DNA of 64,000 bases from Croceimicrobium sp965279135 (GTDB lineage: Bacteria > Bacteroidota > Bacteroidia > Flavobacteriales > Schleiferiaceae). The stretch is from positions 2,914,001-2,978,000 of the forward strand of contig OZ257133.1 in the NCBI GenBank assembly GCA_965279135.1. Reading direction: 5' to 3'. The translations under genes and the position numbers were made by a program. Each line of letters opens with the position of its first letter. Positions within the stretch are counted from its first letter, which is position 1. This document shows positions 1-6,618 of this stretch, piece after piece. A model generated the notes under the pieces. The model ran no database searches. It worked only from the letters and a program-made list of their open reading frames with translations, and was not told the DNA's origin.

Positions 1-3
1 TCT

Positions 4-1815
4 ATGGAAGGAATGGCTGAACTAGCCAGTATTCTAATACTTAGTGTGTTTGCTCAATGGCTAGCCTGGAAAATTAAGATTCCGGCGATCCTACCGCTCA
101 TTGTAATCGGGCTTGCACTGGGACCAGGAGCTACATTCTTCACCGCAAGTGGCGAAAAACTTCTGGATGGAGATCATATTTTCTCTGGTGATCTGCTATT
201 TGCTTTCGTATCGATTTCGGTAGGAGTAATTCTGTTTGAAGGTGGATTAACCCTAAAGATTAAGGAGATTCGGCATCAAGCGGGTGTAGTACGAAACCTG
301 TTGATCTTCGGACCGATCATCACCTTAGTTGGAGGAGGTTTAGCCGCCCATTATCTCATGGGGATGGATTACAGTTTGTCCTTCCTCTTCGGCGCTTTAA
401 TAATTGTTTCAGGACCAACGGTAGTAAGTCCCATTCTACGCAATGTTCGCCCTAACATCCGAATAAACAATGTTTTGAAGTGGGAGGGTATTCTCATCGA
501 TCCTCTTGGGGCTCTAATCGCAGTACTGGTTTATGAGTTTATTCAAACTTCTGATTTCACCAGTCCTGGCACGGGTGTTTTTAAAGAGTTCTTTTTAACA
601 GTTGCATCCGGAATGTTCGTGGGTGGACTAGCGGCGTTTTCCTTGCGTTGGTTGCTTAAAAACAACCGTATTCCCTCCTATCTAAGAAATGTTATGGCTT
701 TGGGTATGGTGATCTTCGCCTTCACCTTTGCCGAGTTTCTGGCCCATGAAGCAGGCTTAATGTCCACGACCTTTATGGGAATCATTCTGGCTAATGTTCG
801 GGTTAATGAGCTAAAAAAGATCCTCTCCTTTAAGGAAGATGTAAGTATCATTCTAATATCGGTCTTGTTCATCCTGTTATCCAGTCGCATTGACGTAAGT
901 CAGATCGAAAAGCTAGGTCTTAATTCCTTGTTACTCTTCGGTGTGGTCATTCTAGTACTGCGGCCTCTGGCGGTTTGGTTAAGTACCCGCAATTCCTCCT
1001 TCAATTGGCGTGAAGTTATTTTCATGTCATGGGTCGGTCCTAAGGGAATTGTTGCCGCTGCCGTAGCCTCGCTATTTGCGCTACAACTAACTTCCGGAGA
1101 ACGAGCGGATGTTGATATCAGTCAGGCAGAACTTATCCTTCCATTAACTTTCCTCATGATTGTTGGTACCGTAGTACTTCAGGGAGCAAGTGCTAAACCC
1201 TTTGCTCGGCTGCTTAAGGTAGAAAGGGAGGAACCTCGGGGAATTCTAATAGCGGGGGCAAATGAAAATGCTCGATTCATGGCTCGATTCCTTAAAAAAC
1301 AGGGAATCGACGTTTTATTGGCAGACACCTCTAAAACCAATCAAAAGGAAGCAAGGCGCTCCGGGTTTCAGGTCTATGATGATAGTATCCTTAGCGATAG
1401 CGTTTACGAGGAACTCGATCTAAACAATATTGGAACCCTCATGGCAATGACCTCTAGTGCGGAGATTAACGGTCTAGCGCTCCAATTCTTCGAAGAAGAG
1501 TTTGGTCCCGATAAAGTCTTCCGCCTAAGCAGTAAAAAGGAACAGGAAACGGAATACCTCAATTTCCCGGAGAACGTACTTTTCGGAGCCAGCGTAGACT
1601 ATCTGAATCTCGCTCAATCGGCGAGGCAAGTCGAGGATGTAATGGTCTCCTCCTGTGAGAGTTTAGAGCAATATGAAAAGCTAAGTCAGGCGCATCAAAC
1701 CGGCATAATACCCCTCTTCCTGCTTAGAAAAGGAAACTTGATCGTGATATCCCGGGATCAGCCTCAATTTCAAAAAGAGGATAAACTGGCCTACATTCCA
1801 TTGCATCATACTTAG
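4..1815 (+). CDS. CPA1-type sodium(potassium)/proton antiporter with C-terminal RCK-like domain
   Basis: An inner-membrane cation/proton antiporter of 603 residues, used for pH and sodium/potassium homeostasis. Residues about 5-390 are a run of hydrophobic helices typical of CPA1 exchangers, with the conserved region around EGILIDPLGA (Asp166) where the transport acid lies. Residues about 403-520 form a TrkA-N/RCK-like cytosolic regulatory domain. Its dinucleotide loop reads GANENAR instead of GxGxxG, so nucleotide binding may be altered. The frame is open to the left edge of the window, but the ATG at position 4 (or Met4) gives the length and N-terminus usual for the family, so I treat the gene as complete. 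It is followed by ridA after 51 bases on the same strand. The family is clear; the transported ion is not. Confidence 0.88.
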   Translation: MEGMAELASILILSVFAQWLAWKIKIPAILPLIVIGLALGPGATFFTASGEKLLDGDHIFSGDLLFAFVSISVGVILFEGGLTLKIKEIRHQAGVVRNLLIFGPIITLVGGGLAAHYLMGMDYSLSFLFGALIIVSGPTVVSPILRNVRPNIRINNVLKWEGILIDPLGALIAVLVYEFIQTSDFTSPGTGVFKEFFLTVASGMFVGGLAAFSLRWLLKNNRIPSYLRNVMALGMVIFAFTFAEFLAHEAGLMSTTFMGIILANVRVNELKKILSFKEDVSIILISVLFILLSSRIDVSQIEKLGLNSLLLFGVVILVLRPLAVWLSTRNSSFNWREVIFMSWVGPKGIVAAAVASLFALQLTSGERADVDISQAELILPLTFLMIVGTVVLQGASAKPFARLLKVEREEPRGILIAGANENARFMARFLKKQGIDVLLADTSKTNQKEARRSGFQVYDDSILSDSVYEELDLNNIGTLMAMTSSAEINGLALQFFEEEFGPDKVFRLSSKKEQETEYLNFPENVLFGASVDYLNLAQSARQVEDVMVSSCESLEQYEKLSQAHQTGIIPLFLLRKGNLIVISRDQPQFQKEDKLAYIPLHHT

Positions 1816-1843
1816 TGGAGGTCAAGTTCTAAATGCCCTTTAA

Positions 1844-1851
1844 TATCTTCG
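1844..1851 (+). promoter_or_regulatory. -7 box TATCTTCG before ridA
   Basis: TATCTTCG is one base away from the Bacteroidota consensus TAnnTTTG and lies 15 bases before the ridA ATG, so the leader would be only about 12 bases. This is a sequence match only. Confidence 0.45.
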
Positions 1852-1866
1852 CCAAAACATTTTTTC

Positions 1867-2289
1867 ATGAGCACAAAGGCCCCAAAACCCGTAGGTTCCT
1901 ATCCCCTGGCCCGCAAAGCAGGAGGACTACTTTTCTTAAGCGGCGTTGGACCGCGAATCGCGGGTAGTGATCAGCATGATTCCGGTGTTCCCGGTCTCCA
2001 GTTAGATCACAATGGGAATTTTAAGGAATTCGATTTTGCAGCTCAGATGCACAGCGTATTCGCTAATGTTAAAGCAATTTTAGAGGAGCATGGTAGTTCC
2101 TGGGAAAAACTGGTTGATGTTCAGGTTTTTCTGGTAGATATGAAAAGGGACTTCCAAACCTTTAATAGACTCTATGCGGAATACTTTGCCGATGTCGATC
2201 CAAAACCATGTAGAACAACCATCGCTATCGATGCCCTACCTACTCCTATTGCTATCGAATTAAAATGCGTAGCGGAGCTCAATGACTAA
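1867..2289 (+). CDS. RidA/YjgF-family deaminase, 2-aminomuconate deaminase-like
   Basis: A cytosolic trimeric RidA-family protein of 140 residues. Family members hydrolyse reactive enamine/imine intermediates. The N-terminus (KPVGSYPLARKAGGLLFLSG) resembles the 2-aminomuconate deaminase branch more than classical RidA. The conserved Arg in PCRTTIAIDALP matches the carboxylate-binding Arg of the family, and the usual closing Glu region IELKCVAE is present. The gene overlaps the next one (HD hydrolase) by 8 bases, so the two are translationally coupled. No aromatic-degradation genes are nearby, so a general imine-detoxifying role is as likely as a catabolic one. Confidence 0.85.
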   Translation: MSTKAPKPVGSYPLARKAGGLLFLSGVGPRIAGSDQHDSGVPGLQLDHNGNFKEFDFAAQMHSVFANVKAILEEHGSSWEKLVDVQVFLVDMKRDFQTFNRLYAEYFADVDPKPCRTTIAIDALPTPIAIELKCVAELND

Positions 2290-2932
2290 AAGTGAGCTAC
2301 TGGAAAGCTGCGCTGAAAAGGTTCAAAGCTTATTGGTCGGGGCTGAAAAGGGTCATGACTGGTTCCACATTCAAAGAGTTCGTAAAAATGTATTTCTCCT
2401 TCAAAGTAATGAAGGAGGAGATCTTTTTATACTGGAACTAGCCGCCCTACTGCATGACATCGACGATGCCAAATTCAACGGTGGTGATGAACTGGCAGGC
2501 GCTAAAAAAGCGCGCCGCATTTTGGAAGAGTTAGATGCTGATCAAAGCACCATTGATGAAGTGGTCAGCCTGGTTGCTCAATGCTCTTATAAAGGCGGCC
2601 AAGTGGACGATCAACCTAAGCTTGAGCTACAAATATTACGAGACGCAGATCGACTTGACGCAATTGGAGCAATTGGTGTGGCTCGAACCTTTCATTATGG
2701 AGGATTTAAAAATCAGGCCCTCTATGATCCTGAAATTCCCGTTCGAGAAAAAATGACTCCCGAAGAGTATCGCACGGGGAAGAGTAGCACCATTAATCAC
2801 TTTTACGAGAAACTGCTTAAACTGAAAGATGGGATGTACACCGAAACCGGGAAGAGACTCGCAGCGGATCGCCATCAATTTCTTGAAGCGTTTTTAGATC
2901 AGTTTATGTCTGAGTGGAACGGACACAAATAG
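2282..2932 (+). CDS. HD-domain metal-dependent phosphohydrolase
   Basis: A cytosolic HD-superfamily phosphohydrolase of 216 residues, YedJ-like. The metal-binding set is visible: His29 in DWFHIQRV, the HD pair in LHDIDD (His58-Asp59), and the distal Asp in RDADRLDAIGAIG (about residue 125). The substrate is unknown; relatives act on nucleotides or other phosphate esters. The ATG lies inside the last codons of ridA (8-base overlap), which supports this start and co-expression. The AT-rich regulatory region of the XRE gene follows. Confidence 0.85.
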   Translation: MTKSELLESCAEKVQSLLVGAEKGHDWFHIQRVRKNVFLLQSNEGGDLFILELAALLHDIDDAKFNGGDELAGAKKARRILEELDADQSTIDEVVSLVAQCSYKGGQVDDQPKLELQILRDADRLDAIGAIGVARTFHYGGFKNQALYDPEIPVREKMTPEEYRTGKSSTINHFYEKLLKLKDGMYTETGKRLAADRHQFLEAFLDQFMSEWNGHK

Positions 2933-3002
2933 TTCAATCCAGCATTATTAATTATTACAAGCCAAAAACACAGTTCTTTAAATTCCAGAATTATATCATC
3001 AA

Positions 3003-3019
3003 TTGAATAATTTATTCAA
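3003..3019. repeat. Perfect palindrome TTGAATAATTTATTCAA
   Basis: Eight-base arms TTGAATAA/TTATTCAA around a central T. The same half-site TGAATA/TATTCA recurs at 3093-3106. It is a candidate repressor operator in the XRE promoter region. Confidence 0.6.
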
Positions 3020-3052
3020 CCCGTATTTTATCAACAATTACCTGATTAAAAG

Positions 3053-3065
3053 GAACTTATAGTTC
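3053..3065. repeat. Palindrome GAACT-TAT-AGTTC
   Basis: Perfect five-base arms with a 3-base centre. The same arms with a 2-base centre recur at 3159-3170, 43 bases before the XRE start codon. Confidence 0.5.
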
Positions 3066-3092
3066 AAATAAAGCGGTAAAATATTCCCAAAT

Positions 3093-3106
3093 TGAATACA
3101 TATTCA
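3093..3106. repeat. Palindrome TGAATA-CA-TATTCA
   Basis: Second copy of the TGAATA/TATTCA half-site pair, here with a 2-base centre, about 105 bases before the XRE gene. Confidence 0.5.
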
Positions 3107-3158
3107 TTTTTTAACTACGGTTGATAATATTTCTAAAGAATTACTTTTTTCTTTTTAA

Positions 3159-3170
3159 GAACTTTAGTTC
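3159..3170. repeat. Palindrome GAACT-TT-AGTTC
   Basis: Second copy of the GAACT/AGTTC inverted repeat, close enough to the XRE start to overlap its promoter or leader. Confidence 0.5.
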
Positions 3171-3212
3171 CTTCGTGTTCACTTTACCCTCTTTCTTAAT
3201 TAGCACTAGGTT

Positions 3213-3533
3213 ATGGAAAAGGGAATTGACACAAATCCCATTGGAAGGAAAGTTCGTCAGTTGAGGAAGCTCAGAGGCTTTACCCAAGAATACATCGCAA
3301 TCAGAATGGGCTTGAGCATACGCGGTTATTCCAAAATAGAATTAGGGGAAACCAAGCTCAGTGTAAATCGCCTCTTTGAATTGGCTGATATCCTCGATCT
3401 AACGGTCCATGAAATACTGATGGTTGAGGTAAACCTCGATGATTCCAACCACCTGGTTTCTCAGGAAAGCCGGGAACGGATGGAAGAACTGAAAGCACTC
3501 ATTGAAAAAAAGCTTGAGCAAGAATCTGATTAA
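3213..3533 (+). CDS. XRE-family helix-turn-helix regulator
   Basis: A small DNA-binding protein of 106 residues. Residues about 11-65 form an XRE/Cro-type HTH (VRQLRKLRGFTQEYIA, then a GLSIRGYSKIELGE recognition segment). The tail is charged and helical and probably dimerises. The ATG lies 280 bases after the HD gene, downstream of the four-palindrome region, so autoregulation is likely. The P-loop ATPase gene follows 82 bases later on the same strand. The target genes are unknown. The domain is clear and the role is inferred. Confidence 0.88.
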   Translation: MEKGIDTNPIGRKVRQLRKLRGFTQEYIAIRMGLSIRGYSKIELGETKLSVNRLFELADILDLTVHEILMVEVNLDDSNHLVSQESRERMEELKALIEKKLEQESD

Positions 3534-3589
3534 TAGCCTTGTACTTTATTAGTCCCCGCTTTTAGCACCTTTTTTCGAGTAAACTGAAG

Positions 3590-3597
3590 TACCTTCG
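3590..3597 (+). promoter_or_regulatory. -7 box TACCTTCG before the ATPase gene
   Basis: TACCTTCG is one base from TAnnTTTG, 18 bases before the ATG. It suggests the ATPase gene has its own promoter besides any read-through from the XRE gene. Confidence 0.45.
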
Positions 3598-3615
3598 CGG
3601 CAAAGGCAAAAGAAG

Positions 3616-4560
3616 ATGAAAGAATTGGTTCGAAAGCGAGAGCTGGAACTGGCCTATGATCGTATTATGGCTCGGGAGAACATGCAAATTCTCGGTGAAT
3701 CTGGGTCAGGTAAATCCTTTCTTCTTAATGCATTGACAAAGCGTCTCAGCGGAAGACGAATCATTTTCACGATCAACTTCACAGGCCTCTACCTGTTCCC
3801 TGAACTGGTTTATCGTATCCGCCAAAACTTTGAGAACGCCGCTCATCAAAATGCCGGCCTCGAATATCAGCTACGTCGCTTAAATCAAGAACATCCTTCC
3901 CATCGTATCCAAAATGCTGAAGGGCTTTTTGATTACCTCAAAGCTTTGATGAATCTGTTATTTCAAGGAGGGCAGGATATAGTGATTTGCCTGGAGGATC
4001 CTGAATTTTGTGAGGTGGAGGATATCTCGATGGAGGAATTGCTCAAACAATTTCGAAAGATGAGCAAAGCAAATAATATCCAATTGCTTCTGCTTTCAAA
4101 ATTCGCTTACTTAAAGCCCAAGGAAACGCTAGAGCTTTCTGCACCCCTAGCGGAAGACCTGTGGCAAGAACCAACCGAGGTAGAAATAGAGGCATTACGA
4201 TTCTCCCGCGGTAATCTCTCATTCTTAAAGGCAGTTCAGGATCATATAAAACAGGTCGGGAGTTTCAAACCGGAAATCTTTTTTAAAACGCATCACGACC
4301 AGTTCCTGATGCTAAAAGGTCGCTTCACTAATTTGCAATGGAGGCTTTTACGCGCATTGGCTTCAGAGGAGGAAGTCGGACAACCACACGCATTTGATTT
4401 TCTGGTAAAACACAATTTAGGAGCGGCCAGCTCTGTTGAAAGAGCCCTAAGAAACCTTCTGGATAGTGGATTTATAATCCGCAAGGGAGATACTTACAGC
4501 CTAATCGATCCTCTCCTTCATCGATGGTTGCAGTACCTCTATTATCAGAAAAGTTTGTAG
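3616..4560 (+). CDS. P-loop ATPase with winged-helix-like C-terminus (archaeal-ATPase/STAND-like)
   Basis: A cytosolic NTPase of 314 residues. Walker A is GESGSGKS at residues 27-34. A Walker B-like strand lies at residues 121-130 (DIVICLEDPE). The layout resembles archaeal-type ATPase (PF01637-like) or STAND proteins: P-loop domain, helical lid, then a C-terminal winged-helix-like segment (about residues 225-314, including VERALRNLLDSGFIIRKGD). No transmembrane segment or nuclease motif is visible. It follows the XRE gene and converges on the beta-propeller lipoprotein gene. It might be a regulatory or DNA-associated ATPase, but I do not recognise a specific function. Confidence 0.7.
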   Translation: MKELVRKRELELAYDRIMARENMQILGESGSGKSFLLNALTKRLSGRRIIFTINFTGLYLFPELVYRIRQNFENAAHQNAGLEYQLRRLNQEHPSHRIQNAEGLFDYLKALMNLLFQGGQDIVICLEDPEFCEVEDISMEELLKQFRKMSKANNIQLLLLSKFAYLKPKETLELSAPLAEDLWQEPTEVEIEALRFSRGNLSFLKAVQDHIKQVGSFKPEIFFKTHHDQFLMLKGRFTNLQWRLLRALASEEEVGQPHAFDFLVKHNLGAASSVERALRNLLDSGFIIRKGDTYSLIDPLLHRWLQYLYYQKSL

Positions 4561-4578
4561 GACCCTTTCAGGAATCTA

Positions 4579-5442
4579 CTAGGGTAAATTGAGCCGGTAA
4601 GCACTCAGTTTATTACTAAAAAACCTCGGCACATATAAAATCTGCCTTTCCGCATCATAGTCAATATCCGCGGTTTGAATCTGCTGTTCCTTACTGTCCA
4701 ACAATAGAATTGCTTGCTCACCATCTACATACCAGATCTCTCCCTGCCAGCGGCTGGCGATAAAGCGATTGTTCCCCAAACAAATCAAACCATCACCTCC
4801 GGTTACCTGACTGTTCACGGTCTCTAACTCTGCTCCTCCTTGTGACAGCTTTAGCAAACCTTTTTCTGATAATGCATAGAGCTGATCTTCAAAATAGGCC
4901 AACCCATTTAAACCAGGAACTTGCTCATTGATGGTGTGCACAAATCCCGATTCGAAGTAGTGAAGCTTACCCGTTTTCATATCAGACATATATAATCCTC
5001 TTTGACCTGCGGTCAGATCATTCAGAAAGACTGAGCCTGGAACCGGATACATCAAACGATCACGGGGATTGGCCAAAGCAACAGATATCAAACGATCGAT
5101 ATCTGTAAAATAGAGGCGATCCTGAAATATACACATCCCCTTCGGGGCATTAAATCCTCTGGCCCAGGCAGAATCTAGCTTTGCCCCGCTGGTATCTAAG
5201 CGCGCAATATGACCCTTTTGATCCTTATCCAAAGGATTTCCGGCGATACAACTGAGGTAGATAATTCCCTGGTCCTCCGAATACAGGGCCGATTCATTGG
5301 TCGGATATTCGGCATCTGTTTCCCACAGCAAACTAAGCGATGGGTTCCCTTCTCCAGTGTCGATTATTTCCTTGCTTGTTTCGGTTTGATTTTGACAGGC
5401 ATTGGTAAATGCTGCCAGGAAGAAAAGATAATAGGCTTTCAT
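4579..5442 (-). CDS. Beta-propeller lipoprotein, SMP-30/gluconolactonase-like
   Basis: A predicted exported lipoprotein of 287 residues. The signal peptide ends in a lipobox-like FTNAC (Cys16). The rest consists of repeated beta segments of a six-bladed propeller of the SMP-30/NHL type (for example RLDTSGAKLDSAWARGF, KGMCIFQDRLYFTDIDRL, GLAYFEDQLYALSEKGLLKL). No clear lactonase metal site could be assigned, so it may be a binding or scaffold propeller. It begins 13 bases after the stop of the GluR0-like channel gene, so the two probably form a transcript and may share a periplasmic function. The function is unknown. Confidence 0.7.
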   Translation of the reverse strand: MKAYYLFFLAAFTNACQNQTETSKEIIDTGEGNPSLSLLWETDAEYPTNESALYSEDQGIIYLSCIAGNPLDKDQKGHIARLDTSGAKLDSAWARGFNAPKGMCIFQDRLYFTDIDRLISVALANPRDRLMYPVPGSVFLNDLTAGQRGLYMSDMKTGKLHYFESGFVHTINEQVPGLNGLAYFEDQLYALSEKGLLKLSQGGAELETVNSQVTGGDGLICLGNNRFIASRWQGEIWYVDGEQAILLLDSKEQQIQTADIDYDAERQILYVPRFFSNKLSAYRLNLP

Positions 5443-5455
5443 TAATTACCGGGTT

Positions 5456-6511
5456 TTATTCTTGATCGCTGCTAGCTTTACGCAAAATGAAGTTCCAGGA
5501 ATCAGATTTCAAAGCACTAACTATTTTAGGGTCCAGGGCATCGCGCAAGGGGCTGTCTTTAGGATAGGTAAAACTGTAGTAATCGGTTTTAAGATTGCGG
5601 TCATCGAGATGTAAATCGCTATTCGAGCCCTTCTCCAAATAGAATCGTAAAACAGGTCGATCAAATACAAAAACATCGATCTCGCCATTACGTAAAGCAT
5701 CAAATCCTTCTTCGACGCTTTGGTAAAACTTATTGGGCAAACCATAATTACTCAGATATTCGGCTGTGCCTGTAGCGGCAATCGTGCCGGATTTAAAGCG
5801 TCTTAAATCCTCTACACTGGCAATCTTACTTTCAATCGAACGAACAGTAAGTGCTGAAGCTACTCCTGCGGTTAAACCGGAGATTAATAAGATGGCGGTA
5901 AACATCCAGATAAATGCCACTGTCCGCCCACCGGTCGTTTCCGGCGATTTATCTCCATAACCCACGGTAGTCATAGTTACTGCACTCCACCAAAATCCAT
6001 CCATAATCCCGCGCCATCCTTTTCGAAACTGCTCCGACCCTTTCTTCCGTCTTTCAAATACCCAAACCAGAATACCGAAGAAGAGAATTATCCCTAGTAA
6101 AATGGCCACTGCAGAAAAGAACTGTGAACTGAAAAAGTTCTCCAGGAAAATCATCCAGCCACTTTCGGAACGACGCACCATCGCCGTACCTGAAATGAAG
6201 TAGGGCTGAGAAAAATCCAGGCTATCCATTCGCTGTTCGGTTACGGTAACCGGATTAATGGACAGGTCCACCTCATTACGAGCTAAAGCACTAAGCATAG
6301 TTTCAACATCGTCATACCACTTATACTCTACCCGAGCCGGAACCTGATCGTCAATCAACTCCCAAAAGCTATAACTCAAACCGGCAGGTCGTTCTGTAAC
6401 ATCCTTAATCACAAAAGGAGGAGTAGACTTTAAGGCGATGGTCAGGGTTGAATCCTGAGCAAGGCCAGGCAAGCTGATCAGAGCAAGTAAAAGGAAGAGG
6501 CAATTACGCAT
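5456..6511 (-). CDS. GluR0-like prokaryotic ionotropic glutamate receptor (ligand-gated K+ channel)
   Basis: A 351-residue ligand-gated channel. Residues 1-19 are a signal peptide. Residues about 22-115 are the first lobe (S1) of a periplasmic amino-acid-binding fold, with the iGluR-like segment TVTEQRMDSLDFSQPYF, where Arg94 matches the ligand carboxylate-binding Arg. Residues about 131-150 are M1, 170-187 a pore loop with the potassium filter TVGYGD (182-187), and 197-220 M2. The second lobe (S2, about 230-345) includes KSGTIAATGTAEY and EIDVFVFDRP. The order signal-S1-M1-pore-M2-S2 is that of cyanobacterial GluR0. It should conduct potassium when a periplasmic amino acid binds. The ligand is unknown. 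The propeller lipoprotein gene follows in the same operon. Confidence 0.9.
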   Translation of the reverse strand: MRNCLFLLLALISLPGLAQDSTLTIALKSTPPFVIKDVTERPAGLSYSFWELIDDQVPARVEYKWYDDVETMLSALARNEVDLSINPVTVTEQRMDSLDFSQPYFISGTAMVRRSESGWMIFLENFFSSQFFSAVAILLGIILFFGILVWVFERRKKGSEQFRKGWRGIMDGFWWSAVTMTTVGYGDKSPETTGGRTVAFIWMFTAILLISGLTAGVASALTVRSIESKIASVEDLRRFKSGTIAATGTAEYLSNYGLPNKFYQSVEEGFDALRNGEIDVFVFDRPVLRFYLEKGSNSDLHLDDRNLKTDYYSFTYPKDSPLRDALDPKIVSALKSDSWNFILRKASSDQE

Positions 6512-6586
6512 GGTTGGTGGATTTGTGCTCTAAAATAGAAAAGGAAGCAGGCCCTGCCAAAAGATCGTGCCGATGCCCTAAATGAT

Positions 6587-6594
6587 TACCTTTG
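6587..6594 (+). promoter_or_regulatory. -7 box TACCTTTG of ileS
   Basis: Exact match to TAnnTTTG, 24 bases before the ATG at 6619. The box covers an in-frame TTG at 6592, which argues that this TTG is promoter DNA and not the start codon. Confidence 0.6.
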
Positions 6595-6618
6595 CCCTCT
6601 TTTAAAAATGACCCGAAA

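Larger units (their letters stand above)
2933..3212. promoter_or_regulatory. AT-rich regulatory island with four palindromes upstream of an XRE gene
   Basis: This 280-base gap is much richer in A/T than the genes around it and has no credible ORF. It holds two pairs of inverted repeats. TGAATA-(3)-TATTCA lies at 3004-3018, within the perfect 8+1+8 palindrome 3003-3019, and TGAATA-(2)-TATTCA at 3093-3106. GAACT-(3)-AGTTC lies at 3053-3065 and GAACT-(2)-AGTTC at 3159-3170. The repeats alternate along the DNA. They are probably operators, at least some for the downstream XRE protein. I see no exact TAnnTTTG box. Confidence 0.55.

Noticed and set aside
6592..6618. Longer start of ileS at TTG 6592
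   Set aside because: It lies inside the TACCTTTG promoter box, and ATG 6619 gives the expected N-terminus.
6512..6618. T-box or other riboswitch upstream of ileS
   Set aside because: The gap is too short and no specifier or antiterminator stem is visible.
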